The notes under the pieces: generated by a model
Seen by the model: the letters and a program-made list of their open reading frames with translations, nothing else
Told to the model about the DNA's origin: nothing
Database searches by the model: none
In this document: one piece after another, positions 1 to 12,559 of the stretch
Layout: each line of letters begins with the position of its first letter
How positions within the stretch are numbered: position 1 is the first letter of the stretch
Position numbers and translations under genes: made by a program
Source of the DNA: Onchidella celtica
Taxonomy: Eukaryota; Mollusca; Gastropoda; Systellommatophora; Onchidiidae
Direction of reading: 5' to 3'
DNA length: 64,000 nucleotides
NCBI GenBank assembly: GCA_963931925.1
Contig: OZ007567.1
Location: 77,380,686-77,444,685 of the forward strand

Positions 1-284
1 TATTATTATTAACAGCGAACACATTTGAAAGAAGCTTGGCCATCAGATTATCTGATTGACCACTTGCATTACTGCACCGTTGGTTGGGCATGGATAGCCA
101 TTGATGTAGGTCCACAGATATAGCGTATGATCTGATTGCAAGGGGTTCTAAAAGCTTGAATCCCTTTTGGAGCGGTGACAAACTCAAATATTTCTCGTAC
201 TCCCTCGCCTGCCGGGGTCCAAACTTAGACTGTGATTGTGCCCGTTAACATTTACCGTTTCCGATATTTTTATAATATCGACCC

Positions 285-640
285 AGCCAGTAACCCTACT
301 GAATTCCAAGGCGCAGGACTGATATCAAATTTGCACAAAGTAATAAAATCATTCCTGCGTAGCTCCGCTGGTTACGACATCGCGCCGACATAGGTCTGAT
401 GTCGCTAACCCGCCCCTGAGTCCATCCTGCTAATCCAATGGAAAGTCAAAATTAGGCAAAAAGAAAAATTTGTATGTAACAAAACCTCGCATAAGAAATA
501 ATACCCAAACGATACAATGAAACGCGACCAACGCGACCCCACAGTTTTTCTGTGGTTTTTATAAATATTTCGTCAATCCAATGGAAATCCTCAACAAATC
601 TACGTCGGCTTGAAGTAGGGAAGCTCGCTGGGTATATTAT
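285..640. repeat. Repeat P copy 1, interrupted by R element copy 1
   Basis: TGATATCAAATTTGCACA, CTGGTTACGACATCGC and CTAATCCAATGGAAA match a second stretch at 37.6 kb in the same order and spacing. R copy 1 lies at the last phrase. The right limit of the repeat is unclear. Function unknown, non-coding. Confidence 0.6.
445..575. mobile_element. R element copy 1 with perfect 12-13 bp target duplication
   Basis: It begins GTCAAAATTAGGCAAAAAG and ends with a small hairpin (CCACAG-TTTTT-CTGTGG) and then TTTTTATAAATATTTCGTCA. AATCCAATGGAAA occurs directly before and after, identical over 13 bases. It sits in a repeat whose uninterrupted copy is at about 37.6-37.77 kb. No poly-A tail and no clear terminal inverted repeat. 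131 bp. Confidence 0.8.
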
Positions 641-1139
641 AATATAACGAGCTCTCTAGTTCATGTTTTCTTGTCTCCTTTCACCAGTTGGATCTTACGT
701 GACCCATACCTCTGTGGAGGTCCATGGAATGTGAATCACATAGCGAGCCTACAAAAGAGTGTTTCCCACGACGTTGCATAATTTAATAATAACAATAAAT
801 TATGTGAACCTCAGTGCCACGCCCAGTCCTTGGGAGAAAACCTGTGGCAAATTACTATATAGAGCCCTGCAAAGTTTCACCCTAACATTCCACACCTGAC
901 ATTATGATTATGTAAATCTAGACAGGCAATACTTGGACTGGCATCTGGAGATAGCTGAACGATTTTGTTTGTGGCACTTATCGACTGGGGCCATTCAGAA
1001 AGTACGTACGCTTTGAAGGAGGTGGGGGCCGGGGGTTTGCCTTCAGCATAATAAAAGTGCACTGGGGGGAGAAGGTGTCTAGGGATGCGTGCGTACGCTT
1101 TTCAGACATGGTGAAAAATTAGAAAGTTTGGTTTTATTT

Positions 1140-1535
1140 ACTTATACTTTCAGCTAATTAAGTTGTTATATTAGTTATAAAAATCGTGTCCCTAAAAATG
1201 AAACTCTCAAATAGTTCATGCAAAATGCCTTTTTAAAAGTTTCAAACATCAAAGCTTTATCATCTACATTCACCATTCTATTGGCTATTTGTTCGTACAA
1301 GGGAGGAGTGGGGATGGGGGATGTTGAAGAGCGGACGTGGGGGAGTGGGGCTGAGACAGGAAGGCACGTTGACACAATAACGTTTCGTACTGTGCGAGTA
1401 AAAAGTATGATGATAGACAGATTTAAGAGAATGATAAGACAGAAAGGTGACTCTACCTGAAGCGCTCATCGGGGAAGTGAAGAAAAAAATCGCCAAAATC
1501 AAGAGTACGTACGTTATGGATGGCCGCAAAGAGCA
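1140..1535. repeat. Interspersed repeat shared with 54.5 kb
   Basis: AATTAAGTTGTTATATTAG, TCAAATAGTTCATGCAAAATG, CACCATTCTATTGGC and ACGTTATGGATGGCCGCAAAG occur in the same order at 54.46-54.65 kb. This copy holds about 190 bp more between the last two phrases, including the word TACGTACG. No terminal structure found. The short open frames here are not convincing. Confidence 0.6.
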
Positions 1536-2611
1536 GGTTCACAAATACACACAAGTATATAATCGTGCCGGGCCTGTGCCGTGTTACGAGTCCGGACCGC
1601 CATCAAAGAGTAAGATTCCGGCAAATATTTGACGGCTGTTCCACTTGACATTTTGCTCTGTTATCCTGGTTGAATGAAATTGTTTTCTTTTGTTGGATTT
1701 GCGCCCTCTTCCCTCACAAGAGCTTCCTTTTTAGCCAGAGGCGGCGATAGTTGGGAAAATCCCCACACTTTTAACAGTTCAATGTGGAAATACGCCTCCA
1801 CACCCCCAACCCTCGGGTCACCTCACATTCCCCCCTCCCGTCTCTCAACAAGAGGTATTCAGTAAGCCACTGCACTTGATCTTCTGTTTCTTGCCCAGTT
1901 TTGCACATCAGTACCAAATATATTTTTTTTCCATACGGGTCCTGTACTGTTTACTTCATCCATAAACTGAAAACGAAACTATTCCTGTATGCAATGATTC
2001 GATCAAATAAATTAGTAACTCTCCTCGTTTTCTTTTTTCCTTTTTTCTTAAATTACGATTTTAGTCGCGTGATCACTATAAAAATATATATATATATATT
2101 GCGAACAGACAACATTCAGGTATCCGATCTATGGGTGTAGCAGGAAGTGGAAGAGTTCGATAAAACTGAAAGTCTTGAAGAGGGGGGCGGGAAGTACAGC
2201 TTTTTTTACACACGCCTCCGCGAAAAGACAAAAATACAGTTTTTAACGGTCATCAGTAGAATTACTGGCCCAGTTTTCTGGTCCATCAGATTCTTACCTT
2301 GACCGATGTGTCCCTACCTTATTATGTTCTTGCTTTTTGTGACGTGAAATATTTTCTGAAGAAATTGTCTTATGTGAGAACTGGGGATATTTTTGTCTTA
2401 TTATTTTTTTTCCTCACATTGCTGTTTCCTGGTCACAATGGGAATGTAGCACTGGTCAGTTGCGAGAAGGGAACTGGAGACGTTGCCCTCATACATAAAC
2501 ATGTACGTACGCTTAAATCTCAGGATCTCCACTTGGCGTTGCTGATTTGATTTGCGTAATTTCATTTCCTTCTGAGAGTTACTATTGTCAGGCTCCCGAA
2601 GGGAAAAACAA

Positions 2612-2790
2612 AGACCCTATATTGCGCACAAAGTCTGTTTTGCCTCGGTTTTGTGAACTGTGGGAGTTAAATGGGACATCGCGCACCGGTGCATCTGGAA
2701 CAAGTTCGTTGTTCTAGTTGATTAAAAGGAATTTGAAGTCTGAGTAAAAATTGTCTCAAAACAGACTTGACTTAGTGCATTTCTAGTCTT
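2612..2790. mobile_element. M1 MITE copy A
   Basis: The left part reads GCGCACAAAGTCTGTTTTG and the right part, inverted, reads ATGCACTAAGTCAAGTCTG, so the ends are imperfect inverted repeats. The interior shares the phrases CTCGGTTTTGTG, GTTAAATGGGAC and CTGGAACAAGTTCG with the other copies. No coding capacity. It matches copies at 5.7, 20, 41, 58.6 and 60.6 kb. Confidence 0.72.
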
Positions 2791-5664
2791 AGTTGTCGAA
2801 AAGCAAAGAAGTCAATTACCTAGCACCAAGTCTCATTATATTTCTGTCTACTACAGCCGAAAGAGCCATAATTATTATAGAATCCGTTTAGACACGAACA
2901 TCTGATATCAATGTACTTTTCAAAACCTCATTTTTCCTGAATTATGCCAATGTTTCTACACAGTGAAAATGACAACAACAACAAAAATAGTGTTGGAAAT
3001 AAACAATAAAGGAACTTGGCAATAAATCACAAAAGAATTATGTTTTGTTTTTCTTTAAAAAACATAGTTCTTTGTTTGTGTTAGATCTAGGGGTTCATTT
3101 ATTTGCCCGTCAGTTTCTGTGAAGTAATGGAAAGCAGTAACAATAAAATATTCAGAAAAGAACTGAGATACCAGAAAAAGCACAATGCAACCCCAACTAA
3201 ATTCTCCCTACTTTAATTCTCGTGCTTGCAAATGCACGTGAGTTTGCACTCGTGTTCAGTTGTAAGCCTGTCTCTTGTCTATCACTTTCCCAAATCAGCA
3301 GGGTGAGCAGGGAAATGAATGAGCGTGGAATAAACAAAGAGGTCTTTTTTTATGGGAGGGACCTTAATTGTATTGCAGGCTCATTTCACACTCTGTTTCG
3401 TTGTGTGTGTTTTGTCAGTTCCTGCCGTAATAGATATAATGGGGCGAAAGAGAGTCGGTGGGTGTTCACTGTTACTTGACAGGCACTGGTAAGTCGACAC
3501 CTAACAGATGTAGGCGTGCATTATGTGAAGGGGTGAATAAAAGGCAAATTGTTTTGGCCTGAACTTGACTGATGCCATCAAAATACGGAATACCTGTTTG
3601 CAGAATTAGGAATAACAAGGGCTCTGCACCCCAGATGTGAACTTTGTTTCAAAACAAGTATCTGCACTCTTACATACAAGTTGATTTCACAGATTATTAA
3701 GCTTATTATTTACGTTCATATAGACATACTTTACAGTAAGAACCTTTTCCCGTTAGATTTTGAGCTTCATTTCATTTTGATCTTATTTACAGGAATCTGA
3801 GAGCTGCAAGCTAGCCCAAGTAAGATAACCAAAAACAATCATCATGAAAGGCGCAAAGTGGCCGTTACTGTGCCAACGCGGAGTTAACCCAAACTCAAAT
3901 CCAGACTCGAACTCCACTCTTACCTTGACTCCTCGGCAGTACGGAACGGGATGATACAATTTTTGTTGTTGTTGTTGTCTTTTTTTTATGTTAGCAGTTG
4001 ACTTTATACGGCGAAAATTCATGTTCATTGTAATTCAAGTTTAAGTCTACATTCCTTTGCACACGCCCTGTAAACATGTCAGCATTACCATACACTAGCC
4101 ACGCCAATATCAGAAATGAGAAGAGGCGCAGCACAAATCAGCTGCCTTTTCTGAACTCTACTCGTCTTTATTTGGTGCTGACGCAATCGATCAGTTAGAA
4201 CCCCGTGGATGAAGAGGAAAACGAGAGGGGGGGGGGGTTGAGACGAGAAGAGGAGGAAGAGTAGTTTTCATCATGTTAGTGTTCCAGGAAACATGGACTT
4301 TGAACAACAATCGATATCTATGTCGCAGAGACGCTGACTAGCCCCTGACTAGACCACTGAATGATCAATATCCCACGAAAGCAAACATCGTCCACAAAAT
4401 ACATTCCTTCACAATCACAGTTTGCAAACACTGGAGACGACTGTATTTCAATCAGAAACATCTCTTATTCACACTACTTTTTGGCAGTTTTTGAATTCCG
4501 AGCTCAGCACGGGACCCCCAAACTGTCTGAACTCTTAATCCGATCCGCCTCACTCTCGTCTCCCCGGCCCATCTTCCTCTCGAATCTCAGGCGGACGCCC
4601 GAGACTTTAATGTTAGAAGATAATTCCACCCAAACTCCAATCATGTCCGACAAATTACCCCATTATCACTTGGTGCGTTTCCGAGCCATAAATGTCTCTT
4701 AGCACAGACACACACAAACACACACGTGCAATGACGTCATTCACCCAACCTGAACCCCCAGTGGCTACAGACTCTTATCTGCAGTCAATCAAATCATCCG
4801 ATAAGTACCAATTCCTGTGTTATGACAAAACAGTTCCGTTAGCACTCTATGAAATAGGCGCATTTTGTTGATTGAATGCGTTAAGAACCATTCAGTACAG
4901 CCACGACCTCCACTCCAAAACTGAGCCAACCTTACTTCAGTGTTTTCATGTAAGAAACGACGTTTTCCAGTGAAGGCCCGGTTCTGTGTGTGCGCAAGCG
5001 TGTGTTGTGTGTGTATGTGTTTATATGTGTGTGTGTGTGTAAGTATATGTGTATTCAGGTCTTGCATAGTTGAAAGTTACTGCCTCTGCAACAATGCAAA
5101 AGGTCAAACATTACCATACTCGGCAGTTTAAGCATCATTACAAAGTTGACACAACGACATTAAAAAGCTTGCCCATGGGTGAAGCCACGCCTTGCCTCTC
5201 TGACTTCCAGGTGAGAAGAGCAAACAGCCAGTGCATAGCTGGAGATGGTTGACACCAATCACCAGGTAAAATGCCTTGCCCCCCCCCTCTCAGCATCTCA
5301 GCAATGTACCACCGGGGGGATAGAGTGAGACCAGCAGGGGGTGAAAAGACTCCCCTCACATTGCCTCTTATCCCAGTAATACCAGCTTACCCTATTGACA
5401 TCTTGTGACCTGTTCTGGCCTGGATGTCTCACCATCACATCACAACAAACAGTGGAAGCCTCCTTATTAAATATACCATCTCTGCCTCTTGAATGTCTTC
5501 CATGACAATCCCCTCTCATCGTGAAATTTGACTATCTTTCTTTTTTTTTTTTTTGTAATTGGATACCTAAACTGTCCCCTGCCTTGGGAGAACCTTCGAT
5601 TCCTGGCATCTGGAATCACAGAAGAGATAATCATCTCTGTCGTACAAGTAAAATAGAAACAGTC
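2791..5664. other. Anonymous AT-rich stretch
   Basis: No gene recognised. Contains an 11-G tract (4227-4237), a GT-rich patch (4990-5050) and a C tract near 5278. The open frames of up to 113 codons show no familiar domain. Confidence 0.5.
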
Positions 5665-5909
5665 AAGCTAGTAGCACACTGTCAAGTCTATTTTGCGTAG
5701 GTTTTAACTCGGGCTTGAGTTCTATTTTAATCAGCAAGCCAGTCAGACTTGTTTCAGTTTCACTGATGAGCAATGTCCCGTTTAACTCCATAGACCATAA
5801 AGCCAAGACAAAACAGTCTTGACTCAGAGTGTTTTAGGCCAAAAGAAGTTCATCGTCTTAGACAACACCGACTCAAACCAAGACTTAACTCAGTGTGCTT
5901 CTAGTCTTA
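5665..5909. mobile_element. M1 MITE copy B
   Basis: The left end AAGCTAGTAGCACACTGTC and the right end TGTGCTTCTAGTCTTA are inverted versions of each other, aligned to the family end AGGCTGGTGGCGCACTG. The interior carries GTCCCGTTTAACTCC and CAAAACAGTCTTGACTC, shared with other copies in either orientation. It is longer than copy A, with an extra repeat of the terminal motif near 5802-5830. Non-coding. Confidence 0.7.
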
Positions 5910-6312
5910 CATTCTGTCGTCCTGATTCTTTCTTAGGGCTTGTTCTAATTACCACCTGTTGACCCTATTGTTTTGTAAACATGGTTTTTTGGTACCTTTG
6001 CTGTTGTTTGCTCGGACCATAATTTCTTCACGTTTGTGAACACGTGCAGTATTTCGACATCTCCTTGCACTGATATGACTTTAACAGCGAGGTCTTTCTA
6101 TCCATACCAGCTGCCATCGATTCGTTAGCAAGTTGTCAACGCTATCCGTAAAGTCCAGATGACCAGATCAATGCCATATTCACCAGAGTGAAAAGGAAAC
6201 TATGAAATGATCGGTAAGCTCGCGGTATACAGCTAACTTGATATCTTTCACTGTACTGTTTAAGACAGTAGTTTCAAAAAATCAACCCTAAACATAGTTT
6301 GAGATATGAATG

Positions 6313-6414
<102 letters not shown>

Positions 6415-6544
6415 TTGTGTAACTCTGTCAATTCTCTGTGTGTCTCCCTAAATGTCTATGTGTCCATCTGTCTGCCTAATTTTCTGTCTGTCTACCCATC
6501 TGTCGTTCCTCACGTCTATCAGGGAATCTACCTGTTTACGAAGT

Positions 6545-9500
6545 CTATCAGACTGAATATACGCATGTGACATATCGACTGTGTAATAAAAGACTAGAGC
6601 ACCCTTACTGTCAAATTCCAGTGTAGACTTATTTAACACTAGGCCGTAATCACCAAACAATCACCAGCGTCTGCCTCTCCCCTGTGCAGTATTGTTATAT
6701 CTAGAACCTTCTGTTATCTGGGACATAGGGGATGGCATTCTTTTTTTTTTTTTTTGTATGTGTACGAGTTTTGCGAGCGGACGCGTATAGGCAAGCCAAT
6801 ATGTCAAAATAAGTAGTCACAGAAAAAAAAAATCCGGCCTTAAATTACAACTTAACAGTCCTCACATGCTTAGTCAGTTCCCAATAATCAATATAGCCTA
6901 TAAATCCAGGTGCAGTGAGGACATACATATCGATCTATTAGGGAACTCCAAACCCGTCCATTAACAAAAAGAACACAAGTAGATAGAAGGGTTTCGTCAT
7001 TCATGGATATGGATGTCAGAGTAATATCCATCCCACTGAGGGTAAATATTAAAACAGTTTCCACATGCCACATTTGTATGGAGACAATGACCTACAATTC
7101 ATAATATTCATGTTAAGGAAATAGGGTTTTCATGTTTTTCCTTTCGACAGTTCATATATTTTGTTTTCATGAATAATGAATTGTGAGTTAAGTGTAAGAA
7201 CGCTGTTCAGTGAAGAAGACAAAGCATCGCACGCTGGTAATGTTTAACAAGTCAACAATACTTGAGTAATTATATTGAAGGTATCCTGTAATGCTAGGTA
7301 GTGTCTGAGGGGGATAACAAACAAGTGACTCCAGAGATGGGCTAACCGAATACAGATCATGTTTCATCGATATAACAGGTATGTGTTGTTACTGAGTAGA
7401 TATGACGCCTTGCGATCATCGGCGTCTTCGAGATATTCAGACAGTGTCAGTTAAATACTCTAAATTTTATACAGTTTTCAAAACATTGGGAACGAAGGTA
7501 TTTCGCTCTTCCACGGTGTCAATAAATTTTACTAATCGTCCCAAATACGGGTGTCGCTATGCAACAATATTTCCTTCTTTTGAAGGGATTACCCATGCAC
7601 CTATTTCGCTGCACCAACAGTGAACTCATTCCTGTCAAACGGTCTAAATATGGTCTAATTTTGAACAACACATGCAAAATTAATTGTCTCGACGGGCCCT
7701 TGTTAAACAATCCCATGTCTCTTAATCTCATCTCACATACAGAAACCTCGTGCCGGAGAGGTTCCAGTCGCCTCAACGTTACTGGCAACACGGCCGGACA
7801 TTGAACTTACATGCGCCACGAAAATGTTGTCATTGGCCAAGAAAGAGAAAGGCTTCCCATCTTTGATCATATTTTTCACTCAACTCACGCAGACGTTTAA
7901 AAGATCAACAGAGGATTAAGAGTAAAGTCAAGAAGCTCTACCTACGACTGAAGAGCCAGGTTTGCTTATCTTATCAAACATTTATATTAATAGTGCTTTA
8001 AGAGAAACAATTTTCTGACCAAACAAACCTCTCCCTATGATCTATTCTTACTCTATTGCTCTATCGTGACTCGTTGCCTGTATGCAGTCTTAGCCGTACA
8101 CTGCAAGAGCCGTCATAGGGCTGCAAGTACATTGAAAAGCGATGGGGAAGAAAGGGGTCGAGTGGCCCAGAAGACGTGTAGACAGAGAGGGAGTAGACCA
8201 GGCCATTGACCATTGACAGAGAAAGTTTGAGGTGACGGTCGATCGCCGAGTGTTTGGACAATTTTCCGAATGGTTTGCTGATTCCCATGACTTCTTGTCC
8301 CCAAGACAAGACTAAATCCGTCTAGGTAGAAGGATATGACGCAGAACGGGGGAATAGAGCAACAGAGTTAGCACTCGTTTAGCCGAAGGAGGAAATTGGT
8401 GTTTATCAAAATACTCGATCAAATAGGAACTCAGGTTAGTGAGCCGGAAGAAAGGTTTGCCAATCTAGAGTGGGTACGTGTTGAATCTGTCACGGCCGAT
8501 TGTTAACCATTGGATGGTTGCCGATTCTTTTCCGAGCATGGAAGCAATTCGTGTTCTTGTCTTTGATTTATGCATTATTCATTACTTGTGCATGGAGTGA
8601 AAACAAGTAATACATTTTGGTCCATAGACATGTTCTAGATGAGAGCTCTCCCGACCACGAACCACGCTGTGTTTCCGGATACCTAAAGTACTATTTGAGT
8701 GCTAAGAGTACTTGAGCGGTGAAACGGGGGGAAAGTGCTATTTTAGGTGCTGCTTGTGTTAGTTCTCCACAGTGAATACGCCTGTCAAAAAATAGAAAGC
8801 GCCGCAGGCTCCTGTGAATGTATAATAAAGCGTTTTATTGTATGCTATTTCTATACCAAAGCACAGTTCAGGTGCTCTCACTTTCTCGCCGACACCTTTG
8901 GCTCCCCTTCCTCCAGTCCTGTATTGTTCCCCACAAACAGTACAAAACTACCTGTCTTGCGAAGCCTAGGGAACAAACGATATCGTATGAAAAGTGTCTT
9001 CCACGGCTTAAACTTTGACACACGTACGCATACGTGCAGATTCGCCCACACAAACGCGGTATGTGCGTCAGTTTCGGAATGAGATGGAGATCGGTAGTTG
9101 AAGACAATCTGAGTTCTCTATAGTTTACAAGACAGCAAGGCCAAGTAAGCCTATGTGAGAAGGCCTCCAAGGCGTTAACTTCAAATTACTTTTCTGGTCG
9201 CTTTTTCTCATTTTTTTTTTAGAAATTTGCAAATCAATGACATTATCTTGGGGAATAAATTGTAAAAAGGAGGGTGAAATTAATCAGGTGTGTGGTAGCA
9301 CTGTGGAGAAACATTTTTCTTCCACACAGGTAGCAAACCGTACAAAACGACACCCAATTTTTTCATTTTCGGTCATTGGGTCACATGCACTGTAGAGGAA
9401 GAAAAAAGATCTGAACAAAAAGGCAGGCTTATTGTTTCTTGTCGCAGACCTTGTCAGACACTTGAACACAGAGTTTGCTGTCAGAGTGTTGGTCGCTGAC

Positions 9501-11000
9501 TTGGATGTTTTACACTGACATGGATGTCGACATGCAAACACGGGCAGACAAGACTTGACATACCATGTTTCAGCACCTGAGACACTATAGTCATAATTTG
9601 TTGACTTTATAACACAGAAACCATTCATTCAGGTCACTGGTCTGTTTGTTGGCCAAGAAAATTGAGGAGAAACATCATTACATTAATGTATATGTAGCCT
9701 AGTTCGGACAAAAATATCTCGTGAATTCCGATGTCCAATGACAGAGAATCTAATAACAATGCATAGATGTCAACTATCTAATGTGAATTCTACTTTGCAA
9801 TAATTTGAATGCAAAAAGTATGAATTAGTTCCATTTGATGTTGTTGTTTTTAGGCGACCTTTCAACTTACTACTAACACAGGTCAATTTTTGTGCAAAGA
9901 ACATCGTTATTGGTGAAAAGTCAATGAACGTAAGTGGGAGTCTATCATTTCAGAGGCTCTTCTGCGTGGAGAAACCCAGCATGAAGATATAATTATCAAG
10001 GGGTATTTGCCATAATTGTGGTACGCGAAATTTTTCCCATTTTGAGGTTTTGTCACGAAAGTGGTTCTCGGACTCCTAATTTTATTACGTATACGTGTCA
10101 GATGGCTGTATTTTGCGTGGGCGTTTTTAGGCAAATTGAAGCATATTGAACAAAATCCTGATTTTACACAACTCTTCAAACTTTCCATCCTCATTTTCTC
10201 GAAAAGGCAAAAATCCACACACAACATTAACAATATGGAAAATACCCGACAATAACGAAGGGCCACTGAAGTTTGCGTATACATTCAGTACATTCTTAAA
10301 ATATCTCAGCGTGTCTCCCAGTATGAAATGGTGTTTGTCTATGTCGCTCTTTTAAGTGCCATGTCAACCATTGTACTAGTCTGCAGCCATGTGCACAGGC
10401 TGTTAACATTATGTCTGTAAGAGCTAGCTGCCTTAGATCGAATCCAAGCAGTTGTGGCTCCGTGTTGTGACAACGCCAAAAAGTTATCAACCTTTACCAC
10501 CCACATCTGAAAATCTGACTAGACATAGAGGTTGACGGGATTACTGAGGTAAATTGACTAGATGATCGACGCATTTTATATACAAATTCTATGATCACTG
10601 TGGATAAGAAGCTTTTTGCATGAAAACGCAAATACCTGCCAGGTGTTCAATTTGCAAGCAAATACAAGAAAGATATCCGACTTCTATATGTACATGAAAT
10701 TCCACAGCTATTGACGCTTCGGGTGTATTGACCGACTATGCTTTCTATAAATGGGGAATCAATTGCATTTCATCTCATACAGACGTGTCCCTGAAAAGCG
10801 GGCGTGTATGCTAGGTGTAGTTTTATAATGTGCCCGTCAATCACGAACCAAAGAGGACCTTGACAAAACAGCGGAATCCGATCTATTCAAAGACTGTCTG
10901 GGCGGTGAAGTGTAGTGTAAACTAACGCTAAAGCTGGCTATGACTTTCTCAACACGTCTAGAGAATTTCTATTTCTGTTGCTGTTTTATTTGCCTTCTTC
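6545..11000. other. Anonymous stretch without a supported gene
   Basis: Several frames of 80-125 codons occur on both strands (for example 9284-9628 and 9907-10284, minus). None has a signal, repeat or motif I can name, and overlapping frames on the opposite strand are equally long. Small exons cannot be excluded. Confidence 0.45.
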
Positions 11001-11001
11001 G

Positions 11002-11003
<2 letters not shown>

Positions 11004-11071
<68 letters not shown>

Positions 11072-11300
11072 CCATAACTATATAAATAAATCTATAATAA
11101 TGAAAAATCTACAATAATAATAAATCTATCTGTCTATCTATCTATCTATCTATCTAACTATTTATCTATCTATCTACATGTATCTATCTATCTATCTATT
11201 TATCCACCCACCCAACCGTCCGTCGGTCCATCCGTCTGTCCGTCCGACTGTCTCTCTGTCTGTCTATCTGACTGTCTATCCATCTATCTAGAGAGCACCC
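11004..11300. repeat. CT then ATCT compound microsatellite
   Basis: A CT run of about 65 bp (11004-11068), a short AT-rich spacer, then degenerate ATCT and GTCC/GTCT units from 11126. All are pyrimidine-rich on the plus strand. Confidence 0.95.
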
Positions 11301-11762
11301 CAACACCTTCCCCCATTGCCTGCACTGTCTACATGTCTGACTGACCACCTGTTTCTGTCCCTACGAGTATGTCCTCCTGTCTGTACCAAGCCTCTTCGAT
11401 CTGCCTGTTTCTAACTCAGCGCGGCGTTCACAATCCCCCGTCCTCACCTCACCAAAGTCTGGATCTACTTTAACTCCCCGAGAACAAGTGCCTTGGCTGG
11501 TCGTCCCCCGAATCGCTTCACTCTCTCCCAGGTTGAAGTTATTTATTCACTTGTACATAAATGTGGTTTTGATGTTTGTTAGTGCATGTTAGCTATTGTT
11601 GTTCGGCAGTCGCATGTGAGGAATGTATTGTTGATCTACTGACGGTCAGAGTTACAGAATCTAACAACGCCTGCCAAACTGAAGGTACAAAAGGTGCAAG
11701 TGAAGAATAACAAATACAGTGCGCAAGGTGGTTTCACAGAACAGAAATGTTATCGGGTAGCT

Positions 11763-12007
11763 CACCATTTTAGTTCTTGTTTGTTTTATCCCCACTTTCT
11801 GAAAAACTGGAGATCTTTTAGTATGAAGAAGAGGTATAATAAATACACATCTTGACACTTGTTTAAAATGCGTTGTGGCATTTATCACGCAGTATCACAG
11901 TTGCGATATAGTCTAATACTTCATCATAATACTAAAACCGCAAACGTTTAAAGTTGAATTTCTCAGTTTCGCAAAAAGTGGAGTTGGAACAAACAACTAA
12001 GGTCGCT
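11763..12007. mobile_element. M2 MITE copy 1
   Basis: The left end (TTTTAGTTCTTGTTTGTTT) is diverged; the right end GGAACAAACAACTAAGGTCG is clear. Inner phrases shared with other copies: CTGAAAAACTGGAGATC, TTTAAAATGCGTTGTGG, CCGCAAACGTTTAAAG and AATTTCTCAGTTTCGC. Non-coding. Confidence 0.78.
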
Positions 12008-12504
12008 TCTATGCTAACCCAACTGCAGTTTGATATAATGGGAATATTACTGTTCAGTGGTGTTTGGCACTGATTTTGAAGAATACAGCAAGAATATCTC
12101 ATTGTTTACCTGCAGAGTATGGAGAATGGAATTATGATACACGTGCCCCTCTATCTCTTTGTGTGTAAGAGAGTAAATAATGATGAAGAAATCTATGGAG
12201 CGGAGGCAAAGATGATGATGGAGTGGGGGGGGGGAGGGCAAGGGCTACATTAAAAGCCAAATATTCAAAACCTATGAGTTTATTTTTATTTTTTTAGATG
12301 TATAAAATTATAACTTGCTCCACTGGGGACGCAGTTCAAGAAGCGAGATTTACAATAATTATGGTGCTTCTTTATAGGAGTGAAGAAAATCACTTCACGC
12401 CATGAAAATGTGCCCGTCCTAGGTTTTGTCCCAAACTGAATATTAAATTAAATTAAATCAACTCAAATGAAACATCTAAAGAAAGACTTACTGTTTTATA
12501 AGTT

Positions 12505-12507
<3 letters not shown>

Positions 12508-12557
<50 letters not shown>
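12508..12557. repeat. CT microsatellite
   Basis: About 25 CT units inside an open frame that is otherwise unremarkable. Confidence 0.97.

Positions 12558-12559
<2 letters not shown>

Noticed and set aside
9907..10284. 125-codon minus-strand frame
   Set aside because: No recognisable domain, and shorter frames on the opposite strand overlap it. Nothing distinguishes it from chance.
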